64,000 nucleotides of DNA, taken from an uncultured Oscillospiraceae bacterium (lineage in GTDB: Bacteria > Bacillota > Clostridia > Oscillospirales > Oscillospiraceae). The stretch is taken from positions 1 through 64,000 of the forward strand of contig CAJUNA010000013.1 of the NCBI GenBank assembly GCA_910587645.1, read 5' to 3'. A program made the position numbers and the translations under genes. Positions 26,666 to 36,020 of the stretch are shown here, piece by piece; the first letter of the stretch is position 1, and each line of letters starts with the position of its first letter. Under the pieces are notes generated by a model, which ran no database searches, was not told the DNA's origin, and was given only the letters and a program-made list of their open reading frames with translations.

Positions 26666-27250
26666 TTACTTCTTACTGCGGGAAAATATATGCAGGATGC
26701 GCCCTACCAGTTGCAATACCGCCGTGCTTTTGGCGATGGCGAAGCTCTTGCCCAGAGCCTTCCCGCCAATGGTCAGGCCGGAGGTCAGCGCCGTCACCGC
26801 AAGGCTCATGGCGATGGAGGGCAGGCCGAAAGAGGCGTAAAGCTGGGTCACGATTACCGCGCCCGTGGAACCGGATATGATGCCGCAAATGTCGCCTACC
26901 ACATCGTTGCAAAAGCTGGATACCTTGTCGGCCTTCCGGATCAGGCCGATGGCCTCCCGGGCGCCGGGGGTCTTGCGGGCCGCCATGGAGTGGAAGGGCT
27001 TCTCGTCCGCCGCTGTTACCGATACCCCGATGATGTCAAAGACAATGCCAAGCAGGATGAACGCCAGCAGCACCGCAAAAGCTACCCCGATCCCCGCGCC
27101 GTCTAAGGCTTGATCCGAAGCAAAGCTCAGCACTGCGGATAAAATGACCGCGATGAAAAATACCTGTACCGCCCAGCGGCCTGTGGATTTCTCCTGCTTC
27201 CCCTTTTTCTTAGGCTTCTTTTTCGCGTCTTTTTGTTCGCTCGTTTCCAA
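26666..27250 (-). CDS. oapA: OapA-like membrane protein (OLE RNA-associated)
   Basis: 194 aa. A very lysine-rich N-terminus (residues 8-22, KDAKKKPKKKGKQEK) is followed by about four hydrophobic segments (roughly 27-45, 52-75, 120-140, 145-165) and a basic tail (FSRSKK). The central segment HSMAARKTPGAREAIGLIRK and FCNDVVGDICGIISG is what I recall as the conserved core of OLE-associated protein OapA, a basic ~20-kDa multi-pass protein also annotated as CorB/CNNM-like. Known OapA proteins bind OLE RNA at the membrane, in a complex linked to Mg2+ homeostasis and stress. Its position just upstream of dxs and downstream of the structured RNA agrees. No database check was possible. Confidence 0.75.
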   Translation of the reverse strand: METSEQKDAKKKPKKKGKQEKSTGRWAVQVFFIAVILSAVLSFASDQALDGAGIGVAFAVLLAFILLGIVFDIIGVSVTAADEKPFHSMAARKTPGAREAIGLIRKADKVSSFCNDVVGDICGIISGSTGAVIVTQLYASFGLPSIAMSLAVTALTSGLTIGGKALGKSFAIAKSTAVLQLVGRILHIFSRSKK

Positions 27251-27294
27251 GAATTGTTCTCCTCACTTTCTCAGTATGTTGGTTTATGTTAGAT

Positions 27295-29469
27295 TTATGT
27301 CTGCTCGTTTACGTAGAGCTGGGCGCGGCGCTGGATCAGCTCCGCAGCCTCCTCCAAGGCCTTGTCGCCGGCAAAGTATGCGCCCGCGACTTCCGTGATG
27401 ATCTCGGAGAGGGCATTATCTTTGCGGTGGAAGGTGTCTACCGCATCGTAGAGGGCCATGAGCTGGTCGTATTCCTCTTGGGTGACAGCGTGGTATTGGA
27501 TTGTGAAATATTCGCCGTCACTATAAAAACCGAAAGAACGTTCATATTTCATGGGAGCCATGGCGGTTTTCCGCAGGCGTTCCATATCTTCTTTGTTTAC
27601 GGGGAATGCGCTGAATACTTCACTGAACTGGTCTTTCTTGGGCAGCAGAAGGGTGCGCAGATAGGCCCATGCGCCCTCTTTCTGCTTGCAGGCGCTAGTC
27701 ATCATACAGCCGCCGTTCCACATGAAGCTGCTGCCTGTCTCGCCCCAGGGGTTGGGGTAGCCTATAAAGGAAATTTCTCCCTGCAATGCGTATTCCCCGT
27801 GCTGGACGCTGTCAAATTCGCCGGGATAGTAGGTATACAGCATCAGCCGCCCGTCCCGCGCCCATGCCGTGTTCGAGCCGTGGGAAGGCCCGTCGGGGAC
27901 GCTGGCGCAGAATTTCAATATCTCCTTGAATTCTTCGCTGTCAAAGCTGCATGTACTGTGATCCCAATTTACAAAACGGTTCCAGTCCATGCTCATCAGC
28001 GCGTCCAGCAGCTCCATTTTCGTGCCTTCCAATGGAACGCAGCCCTCCGGCATCTTTTCCAACGCGGCCCACATATCCTCCGGCGTCCAGGTCATGCGCT
28101 CGCCTACTACGTCCCTGCGGCCCACTGTCGTGACAAAACGGAAGTTGTCGCAAATTTCGTAGAGCTTTCCGTTGATCTCTGAAGCTTCGAGCACACGCGC
28201 CATCAGGTCCGCACGGTCCAGCTCCGGGTCGTTGTCAATCCAAGGCCACAGGTCCTCCAGCAGGCCGTTGGACGCCCAGCGGGCGGTGGGGACGCCGGAA
28301 ATCGCCAGGATGTCCGGTATCTTTCCCGCGCCGATCTCTGTGGCGAGGCGGGTCATGGCGGCTTCCTGGGATTCGGAGGAACCGTAGTCGGAATAATCAA
28401 TCACCTTGATTTGATAATCGGGGTTCGTACGGTTGAAATGCATAATGGAAAAGCGTTCCATGGTGGCAAGCCCTGTGGTGGCGTAGGTGACAACGGTCTT
28501 CTCCGGCACGTCCTCCGTTGGCGTCAGTACCGCCATCTCATAGTCCCATTGGCCGCCATGGTTGATGATGTCGAACCATTGGGAGCTGTCTCTGCCAGCC
28601 ACTACCACCCGTCCATCGGACATGGGCGCAATCAAGTCCAGCGTTTCTCCCGCGTATCCAACGCTCAACAGGTTTACAATCTGCTTTCCTGTCTCCAGCT
28701 CCTCCTGCCAGGCATAGAGGTTGTCGCCCCCTACATAGTAAAACAGCGCGTTTGCGTCCCCGTCCCGCAGGTACGCAAACTCCGACAAAGAATAGCTTTT
28801 GCCCCAGCCCTTGCCCTCTTTGTCCACAGTCCGCAGGCGGATGTATCTCTCACTGGTATTCCGGACCGACTCCTGTACGCCTACCCGGCCATCCCCCAGG
28901 AGAATCATATCGTCTGACGCAAAGAGGTCTTCCTCCGTGGGGAGGGTGAACCGGGTCTCGCCGGAAGGGGCTACGACCTCTACCTGTTTGGCCGTTCGGA
29001 TGAAAACGTCGCCATCGGCATCCAACAGCATGCCGGTGACCTCCGGCTCGCCGGGACGCTTCTCCCGCTCATAGTGGAACAGTTCCGTCCCTTCCCGGTC
29101 CAGCCTGCGCACCGCATAGCTGCCATTCGGGTTTTCCCCGCCGGCCGTCTCTTCAAATATGACCAGCGTACCGTCCGGCGCGGCGTGGACCGCGCCGTCA
29201 AGAAAGCCTGCCATAGTGTAGGGCAGCGCCTCCGTTGTGCCGTCCGCCAGGGAGAGCCGGCTGAGCTGGTTCTGGGCTATCATGTAGAAGTCTTCCCCTA
29301 TCAGGCAGCCCCCTTGGATGTAGTTGATCCCCTCCGGCAATGTAATTGGCTCGCAGACGTAGGCGGTCTCGGGTTCCTCTTCCTCCTCCTGCCGCCCGCA
29401 GGCGGGCAGGGCCAGCAGCAGCGTCAGGGTTAATAGGACCGCTGTCCATGTCCTGATTCGTTTCCGCAT
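27295..29469 (-). CDS. Large lipoprotein with solute-binding-like domain
   Basis: 724 aa. A lipoprotein signal peptide ends in LALPAC-G (Cys27), then an acidic linker. Residues about 40-325 look like a beta-propeller or WD-like sensor region (repeated short strands, DGTLVIFEE, DADGDVFIRT, LLGDGRVGV, SDGRVVVAG). Residues about 335-724 resemble ABC-type extracellular solute-binding proteins (HFNRTNPDYQIKVIDYSDY, KIPDILAISGVP, NGLLEDLWPW, WNGGCMM). No permease or ATPase gene is adjacent. It lies between the OLE-like RNA terminator and the OapA-like gene, 44 bp before the latter, with AGGAGG before its ATG. Confidence 0.75.
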   Translation of the reverse strand: MRKRIRTWTAVLLTLTLLLALPACGRQEEEEEPETAYVCEPITLPEGINYIQGGCLIGEDFYMIAQNQLSRLSLADGTTEALPYTMAGFLDGAVHAAPDGTLVIFEETAGGENPNGSYAVRRLDREGTELFHYEREKRPGEPEVTGMLLDADGDVFIRTAKQVEVVAPSGETRFTLPTEEDLFASDDMILLGDGRVGVQESVRNTSERYIRLRTVDKEGKGWGKSYSLSEFAYLRDGDANALFYYVGGDNLYAWQEELETGKQIVNLLSVGYAGETLDLIAPMSDGRVVVAGRDSSQWFDIINHGGQWDYEMAVLTPTEDVPEKTVVTYATTGLATMERFSIMHFNRTNPDYQIKVIDYSDYGSSESQEAAMTRLATEIGAGKIPDILAISGVPTARWASNGLLEDLWPWIDNDPELDRADLMARVLEASEINGKLYEICDNFRFVTTVGRRDVVGERMTWTPEDMWAALEKMPEGCVPLEGTKMELLDALMSMDWNRFVNWDHSTCSFDSEEFKEILKFCASVPDGPSHGSNTAWARDGRLMLYTYYPGEFDSVQHGEYALQGEISFIGYPNPWGETGSSFMWNGGCMMTSACKQKEGAWAYLRTLLLPKKDQFSEVFSAFPVNKEDMERLRKTAMAPMKYERSFGFYSDGEYFTIQYHAVTQEEYDQLMALYDAVDTFHRKDNALSEIITEVAGAYFAGDKALEEAAELIQRRAQLYVNEQT

Positions 29470-29516
29470 CCTTCCGTCCTCCTTTTTTAGTCCGTCATCT
29501 TTCTTTTTTCAGGCAT

Positions 29517-29551
29517 AAAAAACTCCGCCCCGCCTAGCGGACGGGACGGAG
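29517..29551 (-). terminator. Intrinsic terminator of the OLE-like RNA
   Basis: On the reverse strand CTCCGTCCCGTC, loop CGCTA, GGCGGGGCGGAG, then TTTTTT. Twelve pairs with two G-U wobbles. It lies about 16 nt after the closing helix of the RNA. Confidence 0.9.
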
Positions 29552-30221
29552 CATTCTCCGCAAAATGCTAAACGCCGGCAGCAGAAGAAGTAAATCTTAC
29601 GGCTTAGGTACGGGCTGGATTTCCCCGGGACACACCCCTCGTTGCCGATCGGGCGGTTTCCCCTTCGGCGCCCCGGCGCGGCGTTGCCCACCGCGCTGCC
29701 CGACTGCCACTTAGTCCGCACTGCAATCCTTCTTCTGCCCAGTGACGACAGCCTAGGCGTTTTCCACCACAGTCTAACCGCTTCTTAGCCTCTTTTGCAG
29801 GCGGGGTTTCACGGAGCAATAGCAGCGGCTCCCTGGCCGGGGAGCACACTGGGTCGTTCTCCGATCCGCCAAACCCACGCAAGGCAGGCTACATCTGCAC
29901 ACAGCGTTCACGGCTCAAAGGCCGGGTAGCACCGCAATACAGGTTTCTACACCTGAGCCGTACCCGGGTCGCGTTACCACTAAGGGAGTACGCCCGGGCA
30001 CACGAACAGGTCTCCACAACCGCAGGGTCGGCTTCCCCATGCCATTGGGGAACGCCCTACGGCCGCAAGCGCGGGGAGTCCGCGCTTCCCGCCCAGCACC
30101 CACCCCAAACTGGGCGTTTGCAGCAGGCACCAGGGGTTTCACAGCTATGCCCTTTAAAGGATTTTTAGGCCCTTCTTCGGAAGCGGCAGATCTGACTAGG
30201 ATACTGCGCCGTCGTTTAGCA
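29523..30221 (-). ncRNA. ole: OLE-type large structured noncoding RNA
   Basis: About 700 nt between its own promoter (30228-30256) and a strong terminator. The two ends pair: GCTAAACG (30220-30213) with CGTTTAGC (29574-29567), extended by CGGC/GCCG and CAG/CTG, showing one folded unit. Inside are several GC-rich hairpins, e.g. CCCCAATGGCATGGGG near 30036-30051, and a repeated GTGAAACCCC (near 30140 and 29810). No reading frame in it has a credible start or protein-like sequence. OLE RNAs (~610 nt, Firmicutes) are known to lie beside oapA in the dxs-argR-recN isoprenoid/DNA-repair neighbourhood, exactly the context here. I do not have the OLE consensus to align, so the class call is from context, size and architecture. 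It lacks tmRNA and RNase P hallmarks. Confidence 0.75.
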
Positions 30222-30227
30222 GGGTTC

Positions 30228-30256
30228 AGTATACCACATTCTTCTTGAATATTCAA
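30228..30256 (-). promoter_or_regulatory. Promoter of the OLE-like RNA
   Basis: Reverse strand TTGAAT (30256-30251), 17-bp spacer, TATACT (30233-30228). Transcription would start near 30221, at the first base before the GCTAAACG helix strand. The -35 lies within TTGAATATTCAA, a 12-bp perfect palindrome (30245-30256). Confidence 0.8.
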
Positions 30257-30320
30257 GAGACTATACAAAATTTTCTCTCATACTTCTATATATTTACAGT
30301 TTATTCAAAATGGCTTGGAC

Positions 30321-30360
30321 AAAAGCGCCCTCCGGCCGCGCAATGCGGCCAGGGGGCGCC
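30321..30360 (-). terminator. Terminator of the hybrid kinase transcript
   Basis: Reverse strand GCGCCCCCTGGCCGC, short loop, GCGGCCGGAGGGCGC, then TTTTG. It isolates the kinase transcript from the RNA promoter downstream. Confidence 0.85.
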
Positions 30361-30367
30361 TCTGGGA

Positions 30368-33300
30368 TTATTTCAGAACCTTTTCCATAGTCTCCAGAAG
30401 GGTGGCAATGTTGATCGGCTTGGCGATGTGGCCGTTCATGCCGCAGCGCAGGGCAGCCTGCTTATCCTCCTCGAAAGCATTGGCCGTCATGGCCAGGATC
30501 GGCAGGCTGTTCTGGCCGCAGTCAGGCAGGGCGCGGATGGCCTTGGCCGCTTCGTAGCCGTCCATAACGGGCATCTGAATGTCCATCAGCACAAGACGGT
30601 AGTAGCCAGGCTCCGCCCGCCTGACCATATCTACGGCAATTTGGCCGTTCTCCGCAATCTCCAACGTGAAGCCGGCTTCCTCTAAGATCGCCTGGGCAAT
30701 CTCGCGGTTAAGCTCGTTGTCCTCCGCCAGCAGGATACGGCCAGTGTGATCGCCCGGTTCGATCGGGCCGGCCTCTTCCAGCTTCTCCGTGTCCGCATCC
30801 ACGATAGAACGTAGGCAACGGCGCAGTTCGGAGTGGAACAGGGGCTTGCTGCAAAAGGCGGTGACACCCGCTTCCCGGGCTTCCTCCTCGATGTCCGACC
30901 AGTCGTAAGCGGTGAGGACGATAATGGGCACCTCGTCCCCGATTTCCTTCCGGATGCGGCGGGCTACCTCCACACCGTTCATATCCGGCAGCAGCCAGTC
31001 GATGACATAAACGCAGTAGTTATCCTCCCGCATGACGGCCTGCCGGGTGCGCAGCACCGCTTCCCGGCCAGAAAGCGTCCACTCCGCCCGCAGGCCAATC
31101 TGCTGGAGCATGAAGGACACGCTGTCGCAGGTATTGAAGTCATCGTCCACCACCAGGGCGCGGCGGCCGGACAGCTCCGGGATGATTTGCTGTTCCTTTT
31201 CCCCGCCGCACAGGCGGAAGAGCAGCGATACCGTGAACTCCGTCCCCATGCCCTGTTCGCTCTTGACAGAAATGGAGCCGTTCATCATATCAACGATATT
31301 TTTCGTGATGGCCATGCCAAGGCCCGTGCCCTGGATGCCGCTGATGGTGGTGTTCCGTTCCCGCTCAAAGGGTTCAAAAATATGGGCAACGAACTCTTTA
31401 CTCATACCAATGCCCGTGTCGCGGATGCGGAACTCATAGCTGCCAAAGCCGGCGGGTGCGCCCTGCTTTTGGATAATCCGCATACTGACGATGCCCCCGG
31501 CGGGGGTGTACTTGACGGCATTGCTGAGCAGGTTCAGCAGGAGCTGGTTCAGCCGCAGCTTGTCGCAGCAAATCTCCTCGTCCACCACGTCTACCGCGTC
31601 AATATACAGCTCCAACTGTTTGGCGTGGATGTCCGACTGGATGATGCTGCGCAGGCCGTGGAGGATGTCCGGCAGGTTGGTGGGCGCTTCCTCCAGGTGC
31701 ATTTTGCCGCTTTCAATGCGGCTCATATCCAGGATATCGTTAATCAGGCTCAGCAGATGGCTGCCGGAGGTCATGATCTTCTTGAGGTACTCCTCCACCA
31801 AGTCCCTCTGGTCCAGATGGGTCACTGCCAGGGCAGTAAAGCCCACAATGGCGTTCATGGGCGTACGGATATCGTGGGACATATTGGAGAGGAACACGGT
31901 TTTCGCCTTGCTGGCCCGGTTGGCCTGAAGGAGGGCGTCCTCCAGCAGGCTCTTTTTCTCCATCTCGCTGCGGGTCTCCTCATCCACACTGCGCAGGCCC
32001 AGGACAATGCCCCGGCTCTCCTCCCAAGACCCCGCGCACACCGCCTTGAACTGGAAATATTCCAGTTGGCCATCGCAGCAGGTGCGGTAGTTGGCGTAGC
32101 ACATGTGCTTCTCGCTCAGTTCCTTGGACAGCCAGTCCGGAGAGGAGGCCAGGCGCATCAGCTCCCAGTCCTCCGCGTAGACATACCGCTCTATGTACTG
32201 TTCCATACTCTCCTGGAGATGGATGCTGCCTGTGAATATTTCGTCCAGCTTCCGCCGGCTGTTATTTTCCACCCGCAGCGGATAGCCCACGCCGGTATCC
32301 AGATCGAAGAAACATACCAGGGTGTAGTCGATGCTCAACGCCTGGACCAGCTCCATATGGCGGCGTTCTTTTTCCGAGCGTTCCTGCTCCTCGCGCTGCC
32401 GCTGGGCGGTGCAATCCAGCAGGAAACGCTGGTAAAGCAGCTCATCGTTTTCCTCAATCAGCTTGATGTTGCCCATGACGTGCAGCGTACGGCCATCCTT
32501 GTGGCGGACGCGGTATTCTACGCTGACGCTGTCGCCCACGGTTTCCAGGGAGCGGATGCAGCTTTGAACCCGGTCCTTATCCTCGGGGGCAATGGATGCC
32601 GCCACCATCTGGAAGCCGTCCGCCAGCATTTCCTCCGAGTTTTCATAGCCCAGGATGGACAGGGCGGCCCGGTTGATGCTGAGGATGCGGGAGCCATCGG
32701 TGGAGTGGCGCATGACGCCGCAGTCCATGGTGGTGAACAAAGTCTCCAGGGTACGGTTTTTCTGGGTGATGGCCTGCTGGTAGGCCCGCTCCTGGGTGAT
32801 GTCGATGGCAACGCCCACGGTACCCATGACGCTGTTGTCCAAATCGTACAGGGGGGACTTGTAGGTGGTCAGGATCCGCTTGCCTTCGCCGGTGTCAATA
32901 ACCTCCTCGGACACCAGGGTCCGCTCCTCGGTCATAACGATCCGCTCCGACTCGATGCAGGCGGGGTCATCCTGCTCCACATCCCAGATGTAGGCGTGGC
33001 CCCGGCCCTGTACCTGGGCCTTGGTCTTGTTTACCGTGTGGCAAAAGCTGTCGTTGACCTTTTCATGGATGCCGTTTTTGTCCTTGTACCAGACAAGGCT
33101 GGGGATGCTGTTGATGGTGGCCTCCAGATATTGGTTGGTCTGCCACGCGTCGCGGCCGGCCTTGTACTTGCGCTGCCAGCGGCAGAAGCGGTAGCGCAGT
33201 TCCTCCTCCGGCAAAGGGAAAGTCCACACGTCCTCCGCCTGATCCAATAGCTCCGCCAGGCGGGGGAGCTGCTCCTTTTCCGCCAGGAGGATCAGTTCAG

Positions 33301-33520
33301 CGTCCTGCTTTTTGCTCTGGCACAGCAGGGAAACGGCGTCCTCCGGGACGCCCCGCAGGTCGGCGAGGATCACGTCAGCCCCGGCGGCCAATTCCCCGTC
33401 CGGCGCGGCGGACACGGAAAACGTGTGGGTAAATTTGTCTAAGGGGGGCATGGATTTGACCGTCTCCCACAGTGCTGGCTGATGGCCGGTCAAATAAATA
33501 TGAAGACGGCAATGGTACAT
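30368..33520 (-). CDS. Hybrid sensor histidine kinase with two receiver domains
   Basis: 1050 aa, no membrane segment or signal peptide, so probably a cytoplasmic sensor. An N-terminal region (1-110) looks like a degenerate receiver. PAS domains follow at about 125-245 and 255-370, with another PAS-like region at 385-515. The HisKA box with phospho-acceptor SHDIRTPMN is near residue 546, the HATPase N box [13 protein letters not shown] near 660, receiver 1 (VVDDDF, phospho-Asp in [11 protein letters not shown]) at about 785-905, and receiver 2 ([20 protein letters not shown]) at 927-1048. No output regulator is encoded beside it. It is the last gene after topA. Confidence 0.93.
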   Translation of the reverse strand: MYHCRLHIYLTGHQPALWETVKSMPPLDKFTHTFSVSAAPDGELAAGADVILADLRGVPEDAVSLLCQSKKQDAELILLAEKEQLPRLAELLDQAEDVWTFPLPEEELRYRFCRWQRKYKAGRDAWQTNQYLEATINSIPSLVWYKDKNGIHEKVNDSFCHTVNKTKAQVQGRGHAYIWDVEQDDPACIESERIVMTEERTLVSEEVIDTGEGKRILTTYKSPLYDLDNSVMGTVGVAIDITQERAYQQAITQKNRTLETLFTTMDCGVMRHSTDGSRILSINRAALSILGYENSEEMLADGFQMVAASIAPEDKDRVQSCIRSLETVGDSVSVEYRVRHKDGRTLHVMGNIKLIEENDELLYQRFLLDCTAQRQREEQERSEKERRHMELVQALSIDYTLVCFFDLDTGVGYPLRVENNSRRKLDEIFTGSIHLQESMEQYIERYVYAEDWELMRLASSPDWLSKELSEKHMCYANYRTCCDGQLEYFQFKAVCAGSWEESRGIVLGLRSVDEETRSEMEKKSLLEDALLQANRASKAKTVFLSNMSHDIRTPMNAIVGFTALAVTHLDQRDLVEEYLKKIMTSGSHLLSLINDILDMSRIESGKMHLEEAPTNLPDILHGLRSIIQSDIHAKQLELYIDAVDVVDEEICCDKLRLNQLLLNLLSNAVKYTPAGGIVSMRIIQKQGAPAGFGSYEFRIRDTGIGMSKEFVAHIFEPFERERNTTISGIQGTGLGMAITKNIVDMMNGSISVKSEQGMGTEFTVSLLFRLCGGEKEQQIIPELSGRRALVVDDDFNTCDSVSFMLQQIGLRAEWTLSGREAVLRTRQAVMREDNYCVYVIDWLLPDMNGVEVARRIRKEIGDEVPIIVLTAYDWSDIEEEAREAGVTAFCSKPLFHSELRRCLRSIVDADTEKLEEAGPIEPGDHTGRILLAEDNELNREIAQAILEEAGFTLEIAENGQIAVDMVRRAEPGYYRLVLMDIQMPVMDGYEAAKAIRALPDCGQNSLPILAMTANAFEEDKQAALRCGMNGHIAKPINIATLLETMEKVLK

Positions 33521-33592
33521 GAGCTATCCCTCCGCAGTTGTTCTTTCTTTTCCATTTTAACCGCCCACTGTGTCCCTGTCAAGGGTGAGGGC

Positions 33593-35932
33593 TCACTTTT
33601 CCTGCTTTGCGGCTTTTTTTGCCGGGGACTTTTTGGCGGTTGTCTTTTTGGCGGCGGTTGTCTTCTTTGCCGTTGTTTTCTTCGCCGCAGGCTTCTTTGC
33701 GGGGGCTTTCTTTACAGCGGCTTTCTTCCCTGCCGGAGCGGCGGGGGCCGCCATCTGCTCCCCACTGCCGTCCTCTCCGGCGGGCTTCTTCTTCCAGCCG
33801 CCCCGCTTTTCCTCCGGCGTGAAATTCTCGCACTTTTCGTTGATGCAGAAGGGCTTCTTGAAGCCCTTGCCCGCTTTCTTGAACATCGTTTCGCCGCAGG
33901 CGGGACAATTGTCCGCTACCGGGACATCCCAGGTCATAAAATCGCATTTGTTCGCTTCGTCCTTGCTGGTCAGACGCTCACAGCAATAATATGTGTACTG
34001 CTTCCCTGTCTTTTTGCTGCTGCCTGTGCGCTTCATCAGGCGGCCCCCGCACTTGGGACACTGCCCCGGCATCGCTACCACCAGGGGTTTCGTAAACGTA
34101 CACTCCGGGTAGCCGGGACAGGCCAGGAAACGGCCAAACCGGCCGCTCTTAATGACCATCTTCCGGCCGCATTCATCGCAGACCTCATCGGATTCCTCAT
34201 CGGGAACCTTCAGGCGGATGCCCTCCAGATCCTTCTCCGCCTGGTCCAGCTCCGCGCGGAAGGGGGTATAAAATTCCTGGAGAAGCTCCTTCCACTGCTT
34301 GCTGCCCGTCTCTACGTTGTCCAGGGCTCTCTCCATGTTGGCGGTGAAACCTGTGTCTACGATGTCGGAAAATTTGTCCTCCATCAGGCCGTTGACCACC
34401 TCGCCTAAGGGCGTGGTGTGGAGGTATTTGCCGTCCTTGATTACATATTCCCGGTCTAAGATCGTGCTGACCGTGGGGGCGTAAGTGGAGGGGCGGCCAA
34501 TGCCGTTCTCCTCCATGGCCCGGATCAGCGACGCGTCCGTGTAGCGGGGCGGTGGCTGGGTGAAATGCTGTCCCGGCTGGAAGTCCAGGCTCTTGAGAGA
34601 CTGGCCCTCGGCCAGGGGAGGCAGCTTCCCCTCCTTTTCCTCTTTCTCCTCGTCCCTGCCCTCCTCATAGACGGCAGTGTAACCGGAGAATTTCAGGCTG
34701 CTGCTGCTGGCGCGGAAGGTGTGGCTGCCGGCCTCGATCTCCACCGAGACCGCGTCGTAGACCGCGTTGGACATCTGGCAGGCCACAAAACGGCTCCAGA
34801 TCAGCCAGTAGAGACGGTATTGGTCGTGGGTCAAATCGCCCTTGACCCGCTCCGGGGTCAGCTCCACATCGCTGGGGCGGATGGCCTCGTGGGCATCCTG
34901 GGCGCCGGCCTTGGTCTTATAGACACGGGGGGCGGACGGGCAGTAGTCCCCGCCGTAGCGGCCCTTGATGAAGCCGCGGGCGGCGGCTAGGGCTTCATCA
35001 CTTAGGCGCAGGGAGTCTGTCCGCATGTAGGTGATCAGGCCTACCGCACCCTCGCCGGAGATGTCTACGCCCTCATAAAGCTGCTGGGCGATAGCCATGG
35101 TGCGGCGGGGGGTCATGCTCAGCTTGCGGCTGGCCTCTTGCTGGAGGGTGGAGGTGGTAAAGGGTGCGGCGGGGGACCGCTGCTTCTCCTGGCGCTTTAC
35201 CGCCTTGACAGAAAAAGCGGCGGCCTTTACGGCGGCAATTACCGCTTCCACTTCCTCCATGGAGTTCAGTTCCTTCTTCTTGCCGTTCTCACCGTGGTAA
35301 CGGGCCAGGAAGGCGTTGCGCTCCGTGCCATCGGTGGTCAGCTTCGCGTCCAGGGACCAGTATTCCTGGGGCTGGAACGCCGCGATCTCATGCTCCCGGT
35401 CGCAGACCATCCGGGTGGCTACCGATTGGACACGCCCTGCGGACAGGCCGCTGCGGATCTTCTTCCACAGCAGCGGCGAGAGCTGGTAGCCCACGATCCG
35501 GTCCAGGATCCGGCGGGCCTGCTGCGCGTCCACTAAGCTCTGGTCAATCTCCCGGGGCCTGGCGATGGATTCGCTGACCACCCGTTTGGTGATCTCGTTG
35601 AAGGTCACGCGGCGGGCCTTCTGATCCTCCAGGCCCAGCAGCTCCTTCAGATGCCAGCTGATGGCCTCGCCTTCCCGGTCCGGGTCGGTGGCCAGGTAGA
35701 CCATTTCGCTGGCCTTGGCGGACTTTTTCAGGTCGCTGATAATGTCCTCTTTCCCCTTGATGGGGCAGTATTTGGGTTCAAAGTTGTTGTCAATGTCTAC
35801 GCCCAAGGTGCTCTTGGGCAGGTCCCGCAGGTGGCCCATGCAGGCTTTTACCTGGTAGTTGGGTCCTAAATATTTGCCGATGGTCTTGGCTTTGGCGGGA
35901 GACTCCACGATCACGAGACTCGATTTTGCCAT
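33593..35932 (-). CDS. topA: DNA topoisomerase I with H1-like basic tail
   Basis: Type IA topoisomerase relaxing negative supercoils. 779 aa. TOPRIM domain at the N-terminus (VIVESPAKAKTI, DPDREGEAI), catalytic Tyr in ITYMRTDS near residue 300, three C4 zinc ribbons from about 585 (CDECGRKM, CPKCGGRL, CPACGETM). The last ~55 residues (from about 725) are Lys/Ala-rich repeats of the AKKTTAKK type, like histone H1 or the tails of actinobacterial TopA. Standard clostridial TopA usually ends near the zinc ribbons. Follows dprA in the same direction. Confidence 0.96.
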   Translation of the reverse strand: MAKSSLVIVESPAKAKTIGKYLGPNYQVKACMGHLRDLPKSTLGVDIDNNFEPKYCPIKGKEDIISDLKKSAKASEMVYLATDPDREGEAISWHLKELLGLEDQKARRVTFNEITKRVVSESIARPREIDQSLVDAQQARRILDRIVGYQLSPLLWKKIRSGLSAGRVQSVATRMVCDREHEIAAFQPQEYWSLDAKLTTDGTERNAFLARYHGENGKKKELNSMEEVEAVIAAVKAAAFSVKAVKRQEKQRSPAAPFTTSTLQQEASRKLSMTPRRTMAIAQQLYEGVDISGEGAVGLITYMRTDSLRLSDEALAAARGFIKGRYGGDYCPSAPRVYKTKAGAQDAHEAIRPSDVELTPERVKGDLTHDQYRLYWLIWSRFVACQMSNAVYDAVSVEIEAGSHTFRASSSSLKFSGYTAVYEEGRDEEKEEKEGKLPPLAEGQSLKSLDFQPGQHFTQPPPRYTDASLIRAMEENGIGRPSTYAPTVSTILDREYVIKDGKYLHTTPLGEVVNGLMEDKFSDIVDTGFTANMERALDNVETGSKQWKELLQEFYTPFRAELDQAEKDLEGIRLKVPDEESDEVCDECGRKMVIKSGRFGRFLACPGYPECTFTKPLVVAMPGQCPKCGGRLMKRTGSSKKTGKQYTYYCCERLTSKDEANKCDFMTWDVPVADNCPACGETMFKKAGKGFKKPFCINEKCENFTPEEKRGGWKKKPAGEDGSGEQMAAPAAPAGKKAAVKKAPAKKPAAKKTTAKKTTAAKKTTAKKSPAKKAAKQEK

Positions 35933-36020
35933 TGGTTTCCTCCTGGGCGGCTGGTAGCGCCGCCGGGACAGCCGCCGCGCGGCGCGGCAGGGAGTCCCTT
36001 GTTCTTAGATTCTTGTTGAT

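Noticed and set aside
29523..30221. tmRNA or RNase P RNA as identity of the large RNA
   Set aside because: No tag-peptide frame or tRNA-like CCA end of tmRNA, and none of the conserved RNase P blocks I know (GAAAGTCC-type, ACAGAA) are in place on either strand. Context favours OLE.
29604..30268. Open frames of 92-117 codons inside the large RNA
   Set aside because: They lack ribosome binding sites and protein-like composition, and overlap pairing elements of a structured RNA.
30833..33250. Long forward open frame antisense to the hybrid kinase
   Set aside because: The reverse strand encodes clear PAS, HisKA, HATPase and receiver motifs; the forward frame does not.
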